DNA from: Nocardioides kribbensis
Lineage (GTDB): Bacteria > Actinomycetota > Actinomycetes > Propionibacteriales > Nocardioidaceae
Assembly: GCF_015070375.1 (NCBI RefSeq)
Contig: NZ_JADCLL010000002.1
Coordinates: 372,001 to 436,000 of the forward strand
Direction of reading: 5' to 3'
Length of the DNA stretch: 64,000 nt
The position numbers and the translations under genes are program-made. Shown piece by piece: positions 25,077-32,024 of the stretch (within the stretch, counting starts at the first letter, position 1; the number at the start of each line of letters is the position of its first letter). The notes under the pieces are model-generated. The model searched no databases. It was not told the origin of the DNA and saw only the letters and a list, made by a program, of their open reading frames with translations.

Positions 25077-26570
25077 ATGAGCGACTACGACCTGGTGATC
25101 ACGAACGCGCGCGTGGTGCGCCCCGGCCACGCCGAGCCCGAGCGGCTCGACGTCGCGGTGAAGGACGGCGTCTTCGCCGCCGTCGAGGCCGGCCTCGACA
25201 CGACCGGCGCCGAGGTGCTCGACGCGGGCGGCAAGCTGCTCTTCCCCGGCGTCGTCGACGTCCACCAGCACTGGGGCATCTACAACGAGCTGGGCGAGGA
25301 CGCCGAGAGCGAGAGCCGCGCGTCCGCGCAGGGCGGCGTGACCTCCGGCATCACCTACATCCGCACGGGCGCTTACTACATGAACCGCTCGGGCCCCTAC
25401 CGCGAGGTCTTCCCCGATGTCCTGGCCGCCACCGACGGCCGGGCCTACGTCGACTACGCCTTCCACGTGGCGCCGATCCTCGAGGAGCACATCGAGGAGA
25501 TCCCGATGATGATCGAGGACTTCGGGGTGCCGTCGTTCAAGATCTTCATGTTCTACGGCAGCCACGGCCTGCACGGCCGCTCGGCCGACCAGGGCTCGTT
25601 CCTCATGCTGCCCGAGGACCAGTCCTACGACCTGGCCCACTTCGAGTTCGTGATGCGCGGCATCCAGCAGGCCCGCAACGACGAGCGCTTCGCCCAGGAC
25701 CGCGACGCCATCTCGCTCTCGCTGCACTGCGAGACCGCCGAGATCATGCGGGCCTACACCAAGCTGGTGGAGAAGGACGGCACGCTCACCGGCCTGGAGG
25801 CCTACAGCGCCTCGCGCCCGCCGCACTCCGAGGGCCTGGCGATCACCATCGCCTCCTACCTCGCCCACGAGACCGAGCTGCCCAACATCAACCTGCTCCA
25901 CCTCACCTCGCGCAAGGCGATCGAGGCGGCGATGATGATGCAGTCGACCTTCCCCCACATCGACTTCCGCCGCGAGGTCACCGTCGGCCACCTCGTCGCC
26001 GACTTCAACACCGCCAACCTGGGCGGCAAGGTCAACCCGCCGCTGCGCTCGCCCGAGGACGTCGACTCGCTGTGGGAGCACCTGCTCGCGGGCCACTTCT
26101 CCTGGGTCACCTCCGACCACGCCTGCTGCAAGGAGGAGACGAAGTTCGGCGACCCGAAGGATGACGTGTTCCTGGCCAAGTCGGGCTTCGGCGGCACGGA
26201 GTACCTCCTGCCCGCCCTGCTCACCGAGGGCCGCCGCCGGGGCCTGTCCTACGGCGCCGTCGCCGAGCTCACCGCCCGCAACCCCGCCGAGCGCTTCGGC
26301 CTGAAGCAGAAGGGCGACCTGGCCGTCGGCAAGGACGCCGACTTCTGCCTCGTCGACGACGACGTCACCTACGAGGTGCACGCCGCCGACTCCCTCTCCA
26401 CCCAGGAGTACACCCCCTTCGAGGGCTTCGAGCTCACCGCCCGCGTCACCGACACCTACCTGCGAGGCTCCGCCGTGCTCCAGGACGGCGACGTCGTCGG
26501 CACCCCCCGCGGCCAGTTCGTCCGCCGCTCCGGGCGGCAGTCGATGGTCGAGCGGCTTCAGGCTCCCTGA
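25077..26570 (+). CDS. D-hydantoinase/dihydropyrimidinase-type amidohydrolase
   Basis: A 497-residue cyclic-amidohydrolase. The metal ligands can be placed: HxH in VVDVHQHWG, the lysine expected to be carboxylated in VPSFKIFMFYG, histidines in LSLHCET and NLLHLTS, and the last aspartate in SWVTSDHACC. The closing GDLAVGKDADFCLVDDD is standard. The enzymes open cyclic amides such as hydantoins, dihydropyrimidines or allantoin; the HQHWGIYNE loop is not the common hydantoinase one, so a different ring is possible. It is the last gene of the CoA-transferase operon. An Asp/Glu/hydantoin-racemase-like gene lies in the related transporter block at 44830-45603. A strong hairpin follows. Confidence 0.87.
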   Translation: MSDYDLVITNARVVRPGHAEPERLDVAVKDGVFAAVEAGLDTTGAEVLDAGGKLLFPGVVDVHQHWGIYNELGEDAESESRASAQGGVTSGITYIRTGAYYMNRSGPYREVFPDVLAATDGRAYVDYAFHVAPILEEHIEEIPMMIEDFGVPSFKIFMFYGSHGLHGRSADQGSFLMLPEDQSYDLAHFEFVMRGIQQARNDERFAQDRDAISLSLHCETAEIMRAYTKLVEKDGTLTGLEAYSASRPPHSEGLAITIASYLAHETELPNINLLHLTSRKAIEAAMMMQSTFPHIDFRREVTVGHLVADFNTANLGGKVNPPLRSPEDVDSLWEHLLAGHFSWVTSDHACCKEETKFGDPKDDVFLAKSGFGGTEYLLPALLTEGRRRGLSYGAVAELTARNPAERFGLKQKGDLAVGKDADFCLVDDDVTYEVHAADSLSTQEYTPFEGFELTARVTDTYLRGSAVLQDGDVVGTPRGQFVRRSGRQSMVERLQAP

Positions 26571-26655
26571 CTGTCCTCAATAGATTGCAGGCAGTCGATC
26601 GATGGGTGCCGGAAGCGAGAGAACCCTTTTCTCGAATGCGTTGGTTGCCTCACGA

Positions 26656-26691
26656 GATAGTGCCGTGTCTGGAAGCTGACACGGCACTATC
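26656..26691. terminator. Perfect 14-bp hairpin between convergent genes
   Basis: GATAGTGCCGTGTC (26656-26669) pairs with GACACGGCACTATC (26678-26691) around an 8-nt loop. It lies between the amidohydrolase and the convergent secreted-protein gene. There is no T-tract, but position and strength fit a bidirectional terminator. It also marks the left edge of the accessory region. Confidence 0.7.
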
Positions 26692-26711
26692 GGCACACTC
26701 TGGCTGACTCG

Positions 26712-27140
26712 TCAGAGCGTCTTGACGTAAGCGCTGCAGGGGTCGATGCCGCTCTTGCACCTCAAGCGGTCGGATGCCCCCTCCACGGCCTTGCCGTAGT
26801 AGGCCTCCGTACCTTGGGGGTCCCAGCCAGAGATGAACTTCTGACTCCCAGCGGGATTGAACCTTGCCTTCGAGATGGCGCAGCGCTGCGCTTCGTAGCA
26901 CGTTTTTTCGAAGACGTAATCTTTGCCGTCGATCTCGACCACTCCGGACACGGAGATCCCGTAGAAGACTCGATTACAGTTCACGGCCCAATCGAGCCGG
27001 ATCTTCCCTCCGCTCTGCTTGATCACCGCGTTGTAGGTGTTGCAACTCAATAGCACGTCGCCCGCTCTCGCCTGTGCTGGAGGCGCAATTGACATCGCTG
27101 CGACAAGGGTGACGCAAATGGCGAGGAGAAGTTTTCTCAT
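26712..27140 (-). CDS. Small secreted protein with six cysteines, unknown function
   Basis: A 142-residue protein with a clear signal peptide (KLLLAICVTLVAAMSIAPPA, cleavage probably after AQARA near residue 26). The mature part has six cysteines (33, 55, 81, 87, 128, 135), an even number that could form three disulphides, and no recognised domain. GC content is well below that of its left neighbours, so it probably arrived with the island. The ATG at the signal peptide was preferred over the in-frame start 21 codons upstream. I do not recognise the family. Confidence 0.65.
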   Translation of the reverse strand: MRKLLLAICVTLVAAMSIAPPAQARAGDVLLSCNTYNAVIKQSGGKIRLDWAVNCNRVFYGISVSGVVEIDGKDYVFEKTCYEAQRCAISKARFNPAGSQKFISGWDPQGTEAYYGKAVEGASDRLRCKSGIDPCSAYVKTL

Positions 27141-27456
27141 GGTTCCCCAATCTCGAGTGATAGTTCTCACCCACTTCCCCGAATGGTCCGAACCGAAACG
27201 CACTCATCGGTCTGCTACCGCCCTGCGGTCGCGTTTGACCCACGAAAGTCGCATCACTGGTCACCGGCAACGCATTGGTACATCAGCGGCCGTCGGGTGA
27301 CTGCGAGGGCAGCAGCGCAACGGGACCTGCATCGGGGCCATTGAATGGACGGGAAATTGAGGGCCACAGCAGAACCAGCAAGCAAGCGACCTACTCTCCA
27401 AGAGCGGATGCGGTGCTTCCGAGGGGACCTCTCCAACCGTCAACGATGATCCCCCC
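27141..27456. other. Intergenic region, no gene recognised
   Basis: About 316 bp of mixed base composition between the divergent secreted protein and membrane protein remnant. Short ORFs occur on both strands but none has a ribosome binding site plus plausible composition. Presumably it holds the two promoters; no clear -10/-35 pair was identified. Confidence 0.4.
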
Positions 27457-27746
27457 GTGAAGCCCCTCGCCTGGTGGCTGGTCTCCGCCGCCCTCGTGCT
27501 CGTCGGCGTCGTCCTTCTCCTGACGACCCAGGTCGCCCCGCCCGGCTGCGGCTGGTTCGCATACACCCCGCTCAGCCCCCAGGCCGACTGGGCCATGGGC
27601 TGGAATGACACTGAAGCTGCCGACGGCGCCTACCTGTCCACCTGGCAGCTCGTCGGCCTTGGCCTGGCCACCTGGGGCTGGTCCTCCTCGCAGGCCGGGT
27701 CGGTCACCTCCGCGGCTGTCGGAGGGCCGAGCAGAGCGACGCATAG
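27457..27746 (+). pseudogene. Frameshifted small two-helix membrane protein
   Basis: The GTG start opens a typical small actinobacterial membrane protein, MKPLAWWLVSAALVLVGVVL then CGWFAYTPLSP and a QLVGLGL segment. The reading frame then loses its second helix (ATWGWSSSQAG). Two bases over, another frame gives GLVLLAGRVGHLRG and a stop at 27744-27746, which looks like the expected second helix and tail. So a frameshift near 27660-27680 is likely. In the original frame no stop occurs and the ORF runs into the DUF898-like gene to 28299; I regard that 280-residue fusion as accidental. Sequencing error is the other explanation. Confidence 0.5.
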
Positions 27747-27921
27747 TCGCCGCCCGGCTGAGGTCGCAGAGAGTTTTGCGAATCCACCGCGCGGCCCCCG
27801 CGCGCTAAGTAAAGTCACCGCTCGCGGCGGGAGGCCGCGACAGTTCGTGCCTGGCAGGCGTCGTCCCGTGGGACGCGATCCCACCCCGCCGCCGGCACTT
27901 CACACAGGGGATGGCTTTCGC

Positions 27922-28299
27922 ATGTCACGCAACTCTGGGCGTTTCCGCTTCGACGGGGGCGCGGCCACCTACCTGGGCACCGGCCTTCTCGGCGTGCTCA
28001 TCACCGTCTGCACGTTGGGCATCTGCTACCCGTTCGCCTTGGTCCTCAAGGAGCGGTGGCGGGCCAAGCACTCCTACATCGACGACCGTCGGCTGGTCTT
28101 CACCGGCTCCGCCTGGGGTTTGTTCGGCAACTGGATCAAGTGGCTCCTGCTCATCGTGATCACCCTCGGCATCTACCTGCTCTGGGTCGCCCCTCGCATC
28201 ACCCGATGGAAGTGGGAGCACACCGACTTCGACCCCGCGAGCCAGCCTCGCGGAGCCGCTGCTCAGACGGCGCCGCTCCAGACCGTCATGCGCCCCTGA
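27922..28299 (+). CDS. DUF898/YjgN-like small membrane protein
   Basis: A 125-residue protein beginning RFRFDGGAATYLGTGLLGVL, with two hydrophobic segments (about 18-40 and 68-90) separated by KERWRAKHSYIDDRRLVFTG. The pattern FxFxGxxxxYxG..(TM)..KxRWxxxHxxIDxRRLxFxG matches proteins annotated as YjgN/DUF898-like. The C-terminal 30 residues are hydrophilic and Gln/Pro-rich. An AGGGG box lies about 12 nt before the ATG. The gene shares its frame with the degenerate small membrane protein upstream, but its own start and complete fold speak for a separate gene. Function unknown. Confidence 0.65.
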   Translation: MSRNSGRFRFDGGAATYLGTGLLGVLITVCTLGICYPFALVLKERWRAKHSYIDDRRLVFTGSAWGLFGNWIKWLLLIVITLGIYLLWVAPRITRWKWEHTDFDPASQPRGAAAQTAPLQTVMRP

Positions 28300-28347
28300 G
28301 CCTGCGTCGTCGCGCTGCACACCCGCATCGAACGAGAGAACAACGTC

Positions 28348-29037
28348 ATGACCGAGCCTCACGGTGTCCCGCTGACCCCCGACCCTGACTCCACGTCGCG
28401 TCGGTCTCGCAAGACGCTGTTCGTGTCGATCACAGCCGTGGTGGTGATCCTGCTGGCCGTCGCCCTCAGCACCGTGCTCGTGCTCAACCACCGCGCCGAC
28501 GTGGCAGCGGCTGAGCGCCAGCAGGCCATCGAGCGGCAGGAGCAGAAGGCGGCTGCAGCACAGGCCGCGGCCGAGGCCGAGGCCGAGCGGGTCGCCGCGG
28601 AGGAGGCGGCGGCCGAGCTCGAGGAAGCGCGCGACGTCTACGAATCCTGCCGCTCTCAGCTGGGGCCCTTCCTCAATGCGCTCACCACCGTGGACGCACG
28701 GCTCGACGTCGGGCTCAGCCAGTCGGATCTGTCGAGCCTCGTCGGGCGCGCTTCAGTCGCCTACAACCGCATCGACATCGACGAGCTCGGCACCGGGCGG
28801 TGCCTGCGCGCGGGCGGCGGACTGGAGACAGCCTTCAACCAGTACGTGAGCACGGTGTCGACGTGGAACGACTGCATCTACGAGCTGTACTGCGACGTCG
28901 ACGACGACGTCCTGCCCGGCATGCAGCTGAAGTGGCTCAAGGCGTCGAACCAGCTCGACCGCTCCGAGGACATGGTCGAGAGCCTCGACCCGGACGGCTC
29001 CGACTACCGCGCCGACGGAGACGACTCCCAGGTCTGA
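28348..29037 (+). CDS. Membrane-anchored coiled-coil protein, unknown function
   Basis: A 229-residue protein with a short basic N-terminus (RRSRK), one transmembrane helix (FVSITAVVVILLAVALSTVL, about 25-44) and a strongly charged Ala/Glu/Gln-rich coiled coil at about 50-98 (AAAQAAAEAEAERVAAEEAA). A globular domain with four cysteines follows (SCRSQ, GRCLRA, DCIYELYCD), and the tail is acidic. The topology is probably N-in, C-out. It follows the DUF898-like gene by 48 bp and may share its transcript. I do not recognise the family. Confidence 0.7.
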   Translation: MTEPHGVPLTPDPDSTSRRSRKTLFVSITAVVVILLAVALSTVLVLNHRADVAAAERQQAIERQEQKAAAAQAAAEAEAERVAAEEAAAELEEARDVYESCRSQLGPFLNALTTVDARLDVGLSQSDLSSLVGRASVAYNRIDIDELGTGRCLRAGGGLETAFNQYVSTVSTWNDCIYELYCDVDDDVLPGMQLKWLKASNQLDRSEDMVESLDPDGSDYRADGDDSQV

Positions 29038-29125
29038 GCCTGCGGAGCGTCAACCCACCGCGGTCCGCCGCCCCACGACGGGCATGCTGGGCACAGGCAG
29101 TCACCAACACCGAGGCAGGGACCAC

Positions 29126-30283
29126 GTGCCGATCTTTGAAGTCAGGGACGGCGGGCTGACCAAGCTCGACCAGTCGAGCCTGGGAGCAGAGCACCTCTGG
29201 GAGCGCCGCGACCTCCAGGCCTACCTCCGCATGCACCTGCACCAGATCGAGGGCACGAGCGACCTCCTGGTCATCGCCGAGGAGTTCGCCGACTGGGCCG
29301 ACTCCAAGCGTCGCATCGACCTGCTCGCCGTGGACCGGCGCGGGAACCTCGTCGTCATCGAGCTCAAGCGCGGCAGCACCGGCGAGCACATGGAGCTCCA
29401 GGCCGTTCGCTACGCCGCCATGGTCTCCACGCTGACCCTCGACCAGGCCGCGCACGCGTTCGCGCAGTTCCGGTCGACGACCGGCGAGGCGACCACGTCC
29501 GACGCCGCGCGCGATCTGATCATCGGGCACATCGACTCCGACCAGCCCGAGGAGGACTTCGGCCGTGACGTCCGCATCGTGCTGGTTTCAGAGGACTTCT
29601 CGCTCGAGGTCACCTCGGCGGTGATGTGGCTGAGCGCGAAGGGCGTCGACATCACGGCGATCCGGCTCTCCGTGCACAAGCTCGGCGACCGGGTGCTCCT
29701 CGACTTCCTCCAAGTCATCCCGTTCAAGGGCGCGGAGGACTACCAGGTCCGGGTGCGCAACAAGGAGCAGTCGGAGCAGGAGATCCGCCGCAACAAGGTC
29801 GACTGGAACGGCGAGTGGTACGTCGCCTACGGGGGTCGACCGTGGGACGAGGCCCGCGACCTCGGCTTCGTGAGCGCCGGCGGGCGGAGCCCGTCAGGTC
29901 GCCTCTTCAGTCGCGGCCTGTTCCGCCTCCCGGTGGGCGCCCGCATCTGGGTCCACGCTCCCGGCAAGGGCTACCTCGGAGTCGCCGAGGTCGCGGCCCA
30001 CCCGGTCCCGTTCGCCGACTTCGAGGTGGTCGTCGACGGCGTGCGTCGCCGCTACTCGGAGGTGACGTCGTTCGACGAGTGGTACGGGCCGGAGCACGGC
30101 GACGCCACTGAGCACTTCGTCGCGGTCAGATGGGTGGAGCGGGTCGCGAGGGAGGGCGACGCCTTCAACGAGGCCGGACTGTTCGGCAACCAGAACATCG
30201 TCGTGCAGCCACAGGACCCGAAGTGGCTCCACACCGTCGATCGGCTCAAGCAGCGGTTCCCGTCGTGGGACGCGCAGGCGTGA
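29126..30283 (+). CDS. PD-(D/E)xK superfamily nuclease-domain protein (NucS-C/DUF91-like)
   Basis: A 385-residue protein. The N-terminal half carries a recognisable PD-(D/E)xK core: SKRRIDLLAVDRRGNLVVIE then LKRG, that is D-(n)-E-x-K on adjacent strands, preceded by a long helical lead-in and followed by EHMELQAVRYAAMV, the typical post-catalytic helix. The C-terminal half (KVDWNGEWYVAYGGRPWDEA, GARIWVHAPGKGYLGVAEV) is a separate beta-rich domain. The GTG was chosen because AGGCAGG lies about 8 nt upstream and the product starts VPIFEV. A role in DNA repair or restriction is possible; the gene stands alone on the strand. Confidence 0.75.
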   Translation: MPIFEVRDGGLTKLDQSSLGAEHLWERRDLQAYLRMHLHQIEGTSDLLVIAEEFADWADSKRRIDLLAVDRRGNLVVIELKRGSTGEHMELQAVRYAAMVSTLTLDQAAHAFAQFRSTTGEATTSDAARDLIIGHIDSDQPEEDFGRDVRIVLVSEDFSLEVTSAVMWLSAKGVDITAIRLSVHKLGDRVLLDFLQVIPFKGAEDYQVRVRNKEQSEQEIRRNKVDWNGEWYVAYGGRPWDEARDLGFVSAGGRSPSGRLFSRGLFRLPVGARIWVHAPGKGYLGVAEVAAHPVPFADFEVVVDGVRRRYSEVTSFDEWYGPEHGDATEHFVAVRWVERVAREGDAFNEAGLFGNQNIVVQPQDPKWLHTVDRLKQRFPSWDAQA

Positions 30284-30355
30284 CGACGAACAGGGGCCGA
30301 TGACTCCGCACCCCGCCGCCGGTCGAAGCTCCTGACGACAACCGAGGAGCACCAC

Positions 30356-31000
30356 GTGACGCAACTGGTCAGGGTCCACAACGTCACCGTGTCGAGCGAC
30401 GGCTACGCCGCGGGGGAGGGCCAGCGCCTCGAGCGACCGTTCGGCAGCGTCGACCCGATGGACCTCATGGGCTGGGCGGTGGGCACGGCGAGCTGGCCCG
30501 GGCGCAGCGAGCCCGGCGGCAGCCGCGGCATCGACGACCACTTGGTCCGCGAGTTCCACCGCGACATCGGCGCCGAAATTATGGGGCGCAACAAGTTCAG
30601 CCCCCACCGCGGACCGTGGGCCGACGAGGAGTGGCAGGGCTGGTGGGGCGACGATCCGCCGTTCCACACCCCGGTCTTCGTGATGACCCACCACCCGCGC
30701 CCCTCCTTCACCCTGGGCGACACGACGTTCCACTTCGTCGCCGGTGAACCCGCGTCGGTGGTGGCCCAGGCCCTCGAGGCCGCCGACGGCAAGGACGTCC
30801 GCCTCGGCGGCGGCGCCGACACCGTGCGCCAGTTCCTCAACGCCGGCCTGGTCGACACCCTCCACGTCGCGGTCGCCCCGATCGCGATCGGCGGCGGCTC
30901 CCGGCTCTGGACCTCGCCCGATGACCTCCTCGACCGCTACCACCGCGACGTCGTCCCGAGCCCGAGCGGCGTGGTCCACCACCTCTTCTGGCGCGACTGA
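30356..31000 (+). CDS. RibD C-terminal/dihydrofolate-reductase-like family protein
   Basis: A 214-residue protein with the NADPH-dependent DHFR-like fold. VHNVTVSSDGYAAGEGQ opens the domain, AEIMGRNKFSPHRGPW is the nucleotide-facing helix turn, VFVMTHHPRPSFT follows, and KDVRLGGGADTVRQFLNAGL with DTLHVAVAPIAIGGGSRL is the C-terminal signature of the RibD_C family. Actinobacteria carry many such proteins, mostly of unknown substrate. GAGGAG lies about 6 nt upstream of the GTG. High GC, so it resembles core genes more than its right-hand neighbours. Confidence 0.85.
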   Translation: MTQLVRVHNVTVSSDGYAAGEGQRLERPFGSVDPMDLMGWAVGTASWPGRSEPGGSRGIDDHLVREFHRDIGAEIMGRNKFSPHRGPWADEEWQGWWGDDPPFHTPVFVMTHHPRPSFTLGDTTFHFVAGEPASVVAQALEAADGKDVRLGGGADTVRQFLNAGLVDTLHVAVAPIAIGGGSRLWTSPDDLLDRYHRDVVPSPSGVVHHLFWRD

Positions 31001-31044
31001 CCGTCCCCGGCCGGTCCGCACCGCGACCGGAACCACCCCGCGCC

Positions 31045-31050
31045 TACCGT
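31045..31050 (+). promoter_or_regulatory. Leaderless -10 element (TACCGT) of the DUF998 gene
   Basis: TACCGT ends 6 nt before the GTG at 31057. Confidence 0.4.
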
Positions 31051-31056
31051 GAGCGC

Positions 31057-31698
31057 GTGCCCCGCCCACCCGTACGCCGCCCCGGCCGGGCCGCCCACGC
31101 CGCCGCTCGCTGCGGCGCGGTCGCCCTGATGGTGCGGCCCGCCTACATCGCCACTGAGTTCATCGTCGCCGCAGCGACCACCGGGGGCTACAGCTTCGTC
31201 GCCGACTCGGTCAGCCGACTCGGTGAAGTCGGTTGCACCGCCGCGTACTGCTCACCGCGCCACGAGCTGATGAACCTCTCCTTCATCGGCTTCGGCCTGC
31301 TGCTGGCAATCGGCGCGCTGCTGCTCGCCCGGTCGCTCGGCTGGTGGGTCACCGCGCTGCTGGTGGTCTCCGGGCTGAGCTCCGTGGCCACCGGTCTCGC
31401 GCCACTCGACCGCGACGCCACCCTGCACGCCCTGGCCGCGACACCGCTCTTCGTGGCCCAGCCGCTCTCCCTACTGATCCTCGGTGCGCGTCTGCGACGC
31501 CGCGAGCCGCGGTTGGGGAGGGGCCTGCTCGCGACGGGGGCGGTGACGGCCGCCGCCGCGGTGACGTTCGTCCTGTCCGGCGAAGCGACGACATCCGGCC
31601 TGCTCGAGCGTCTGGCGCTGTGGCCGGTCCTCGTCGCGCTTGCAGTCGTCGCCTGGACCCGCATGCGGAGAAGCTCCGCGTTTTCGGCTCAGAGCTGA
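31057..31698 (+). CDS. DUF998 family membrane protein
   Basis: A 213-residue integral membrane protein with about six hydrophobic segments. The family signature after the first helices is DSVSRLGEVGC, then RHELMNLSFIGFGLLLAIGA and GLSSVATGLAPLDRDATLHA, all expected in DUF998 proteins. No function is established for the family that I can state. It has a positively charged N-terminus (RPPVRRPGR). The GTG is preceded by TACCGT at leaderless spacing. The GC content is core-like, so the boundary of the low-GC defence segment probably lies just to its right. Confidence 0.82.
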   Translation: MPRPPVRRPGRAAHAAARCGAVALMVRPAYIATEFIVAAATTGGYSFVADSVSRLGEVGCTAAYCSPRHELMNLSFIGFGLLLAIGALLLARSLGWWVTALLVVSGLSSVATGLAPLDRDATLHALAATPLFVAQPLSLLILGARLRRREPRLGRGLLATGAVTAAAAVTFVLSGEATTSGLLERLALWPVLVALAVVAWTRMRRSSAFSAQS

Positions 31699-32024
31699 CG
31701 GTGTTTCCGAAAGCCGCATCTCAGCAGCACCAGGCGCTGGCAGCATAGGTTCTGGCGGTCAGCCCTCCGCCGTCATCACCCCGCCCCTCCAGGCCGGCGA
31801 TGGCTGGGTCATTCCGCCCAGAATGACGCACTGCTTACCCGAGGGCGGGATGCGCCGCCGTTCGGCTACGCGAGCGAGCAGGACGTGGCGTTCACCCGCC
31901 TCAGTGGACGCGTGTTTTGGATTCACGAGTGAATTGACCTTGCTGTCGGCGGTGGCGCCTAGTCTTTCGACAGTGCGACTCACCGCCATCTGGTGACGCG
32001 ATCGCAAAACGAACGGGGACACCG
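31699..32024. other. Intergenic region before the OLD-type ATPase
   Basis: 326 bp with falling GC content and no credible gene. TTGACC (31934-31939) and TAGTCT (31960-31965) are the best promoter-like hexamers, but the 20-nt spacing is long. The region probably holds the promoter of the next gene and the junction of a transferred segment. Confidence 0.4.

Noticed and set aside
27457..28299. A single 280-residue membrane protein
   Set aside because: The middle 80 residues (Arg/Pro/Gly-rich, no hydrophobic or domain pattern) look like translated spacer. The two ends match separate small membrane families and the second has its own start and ribosome binding site.
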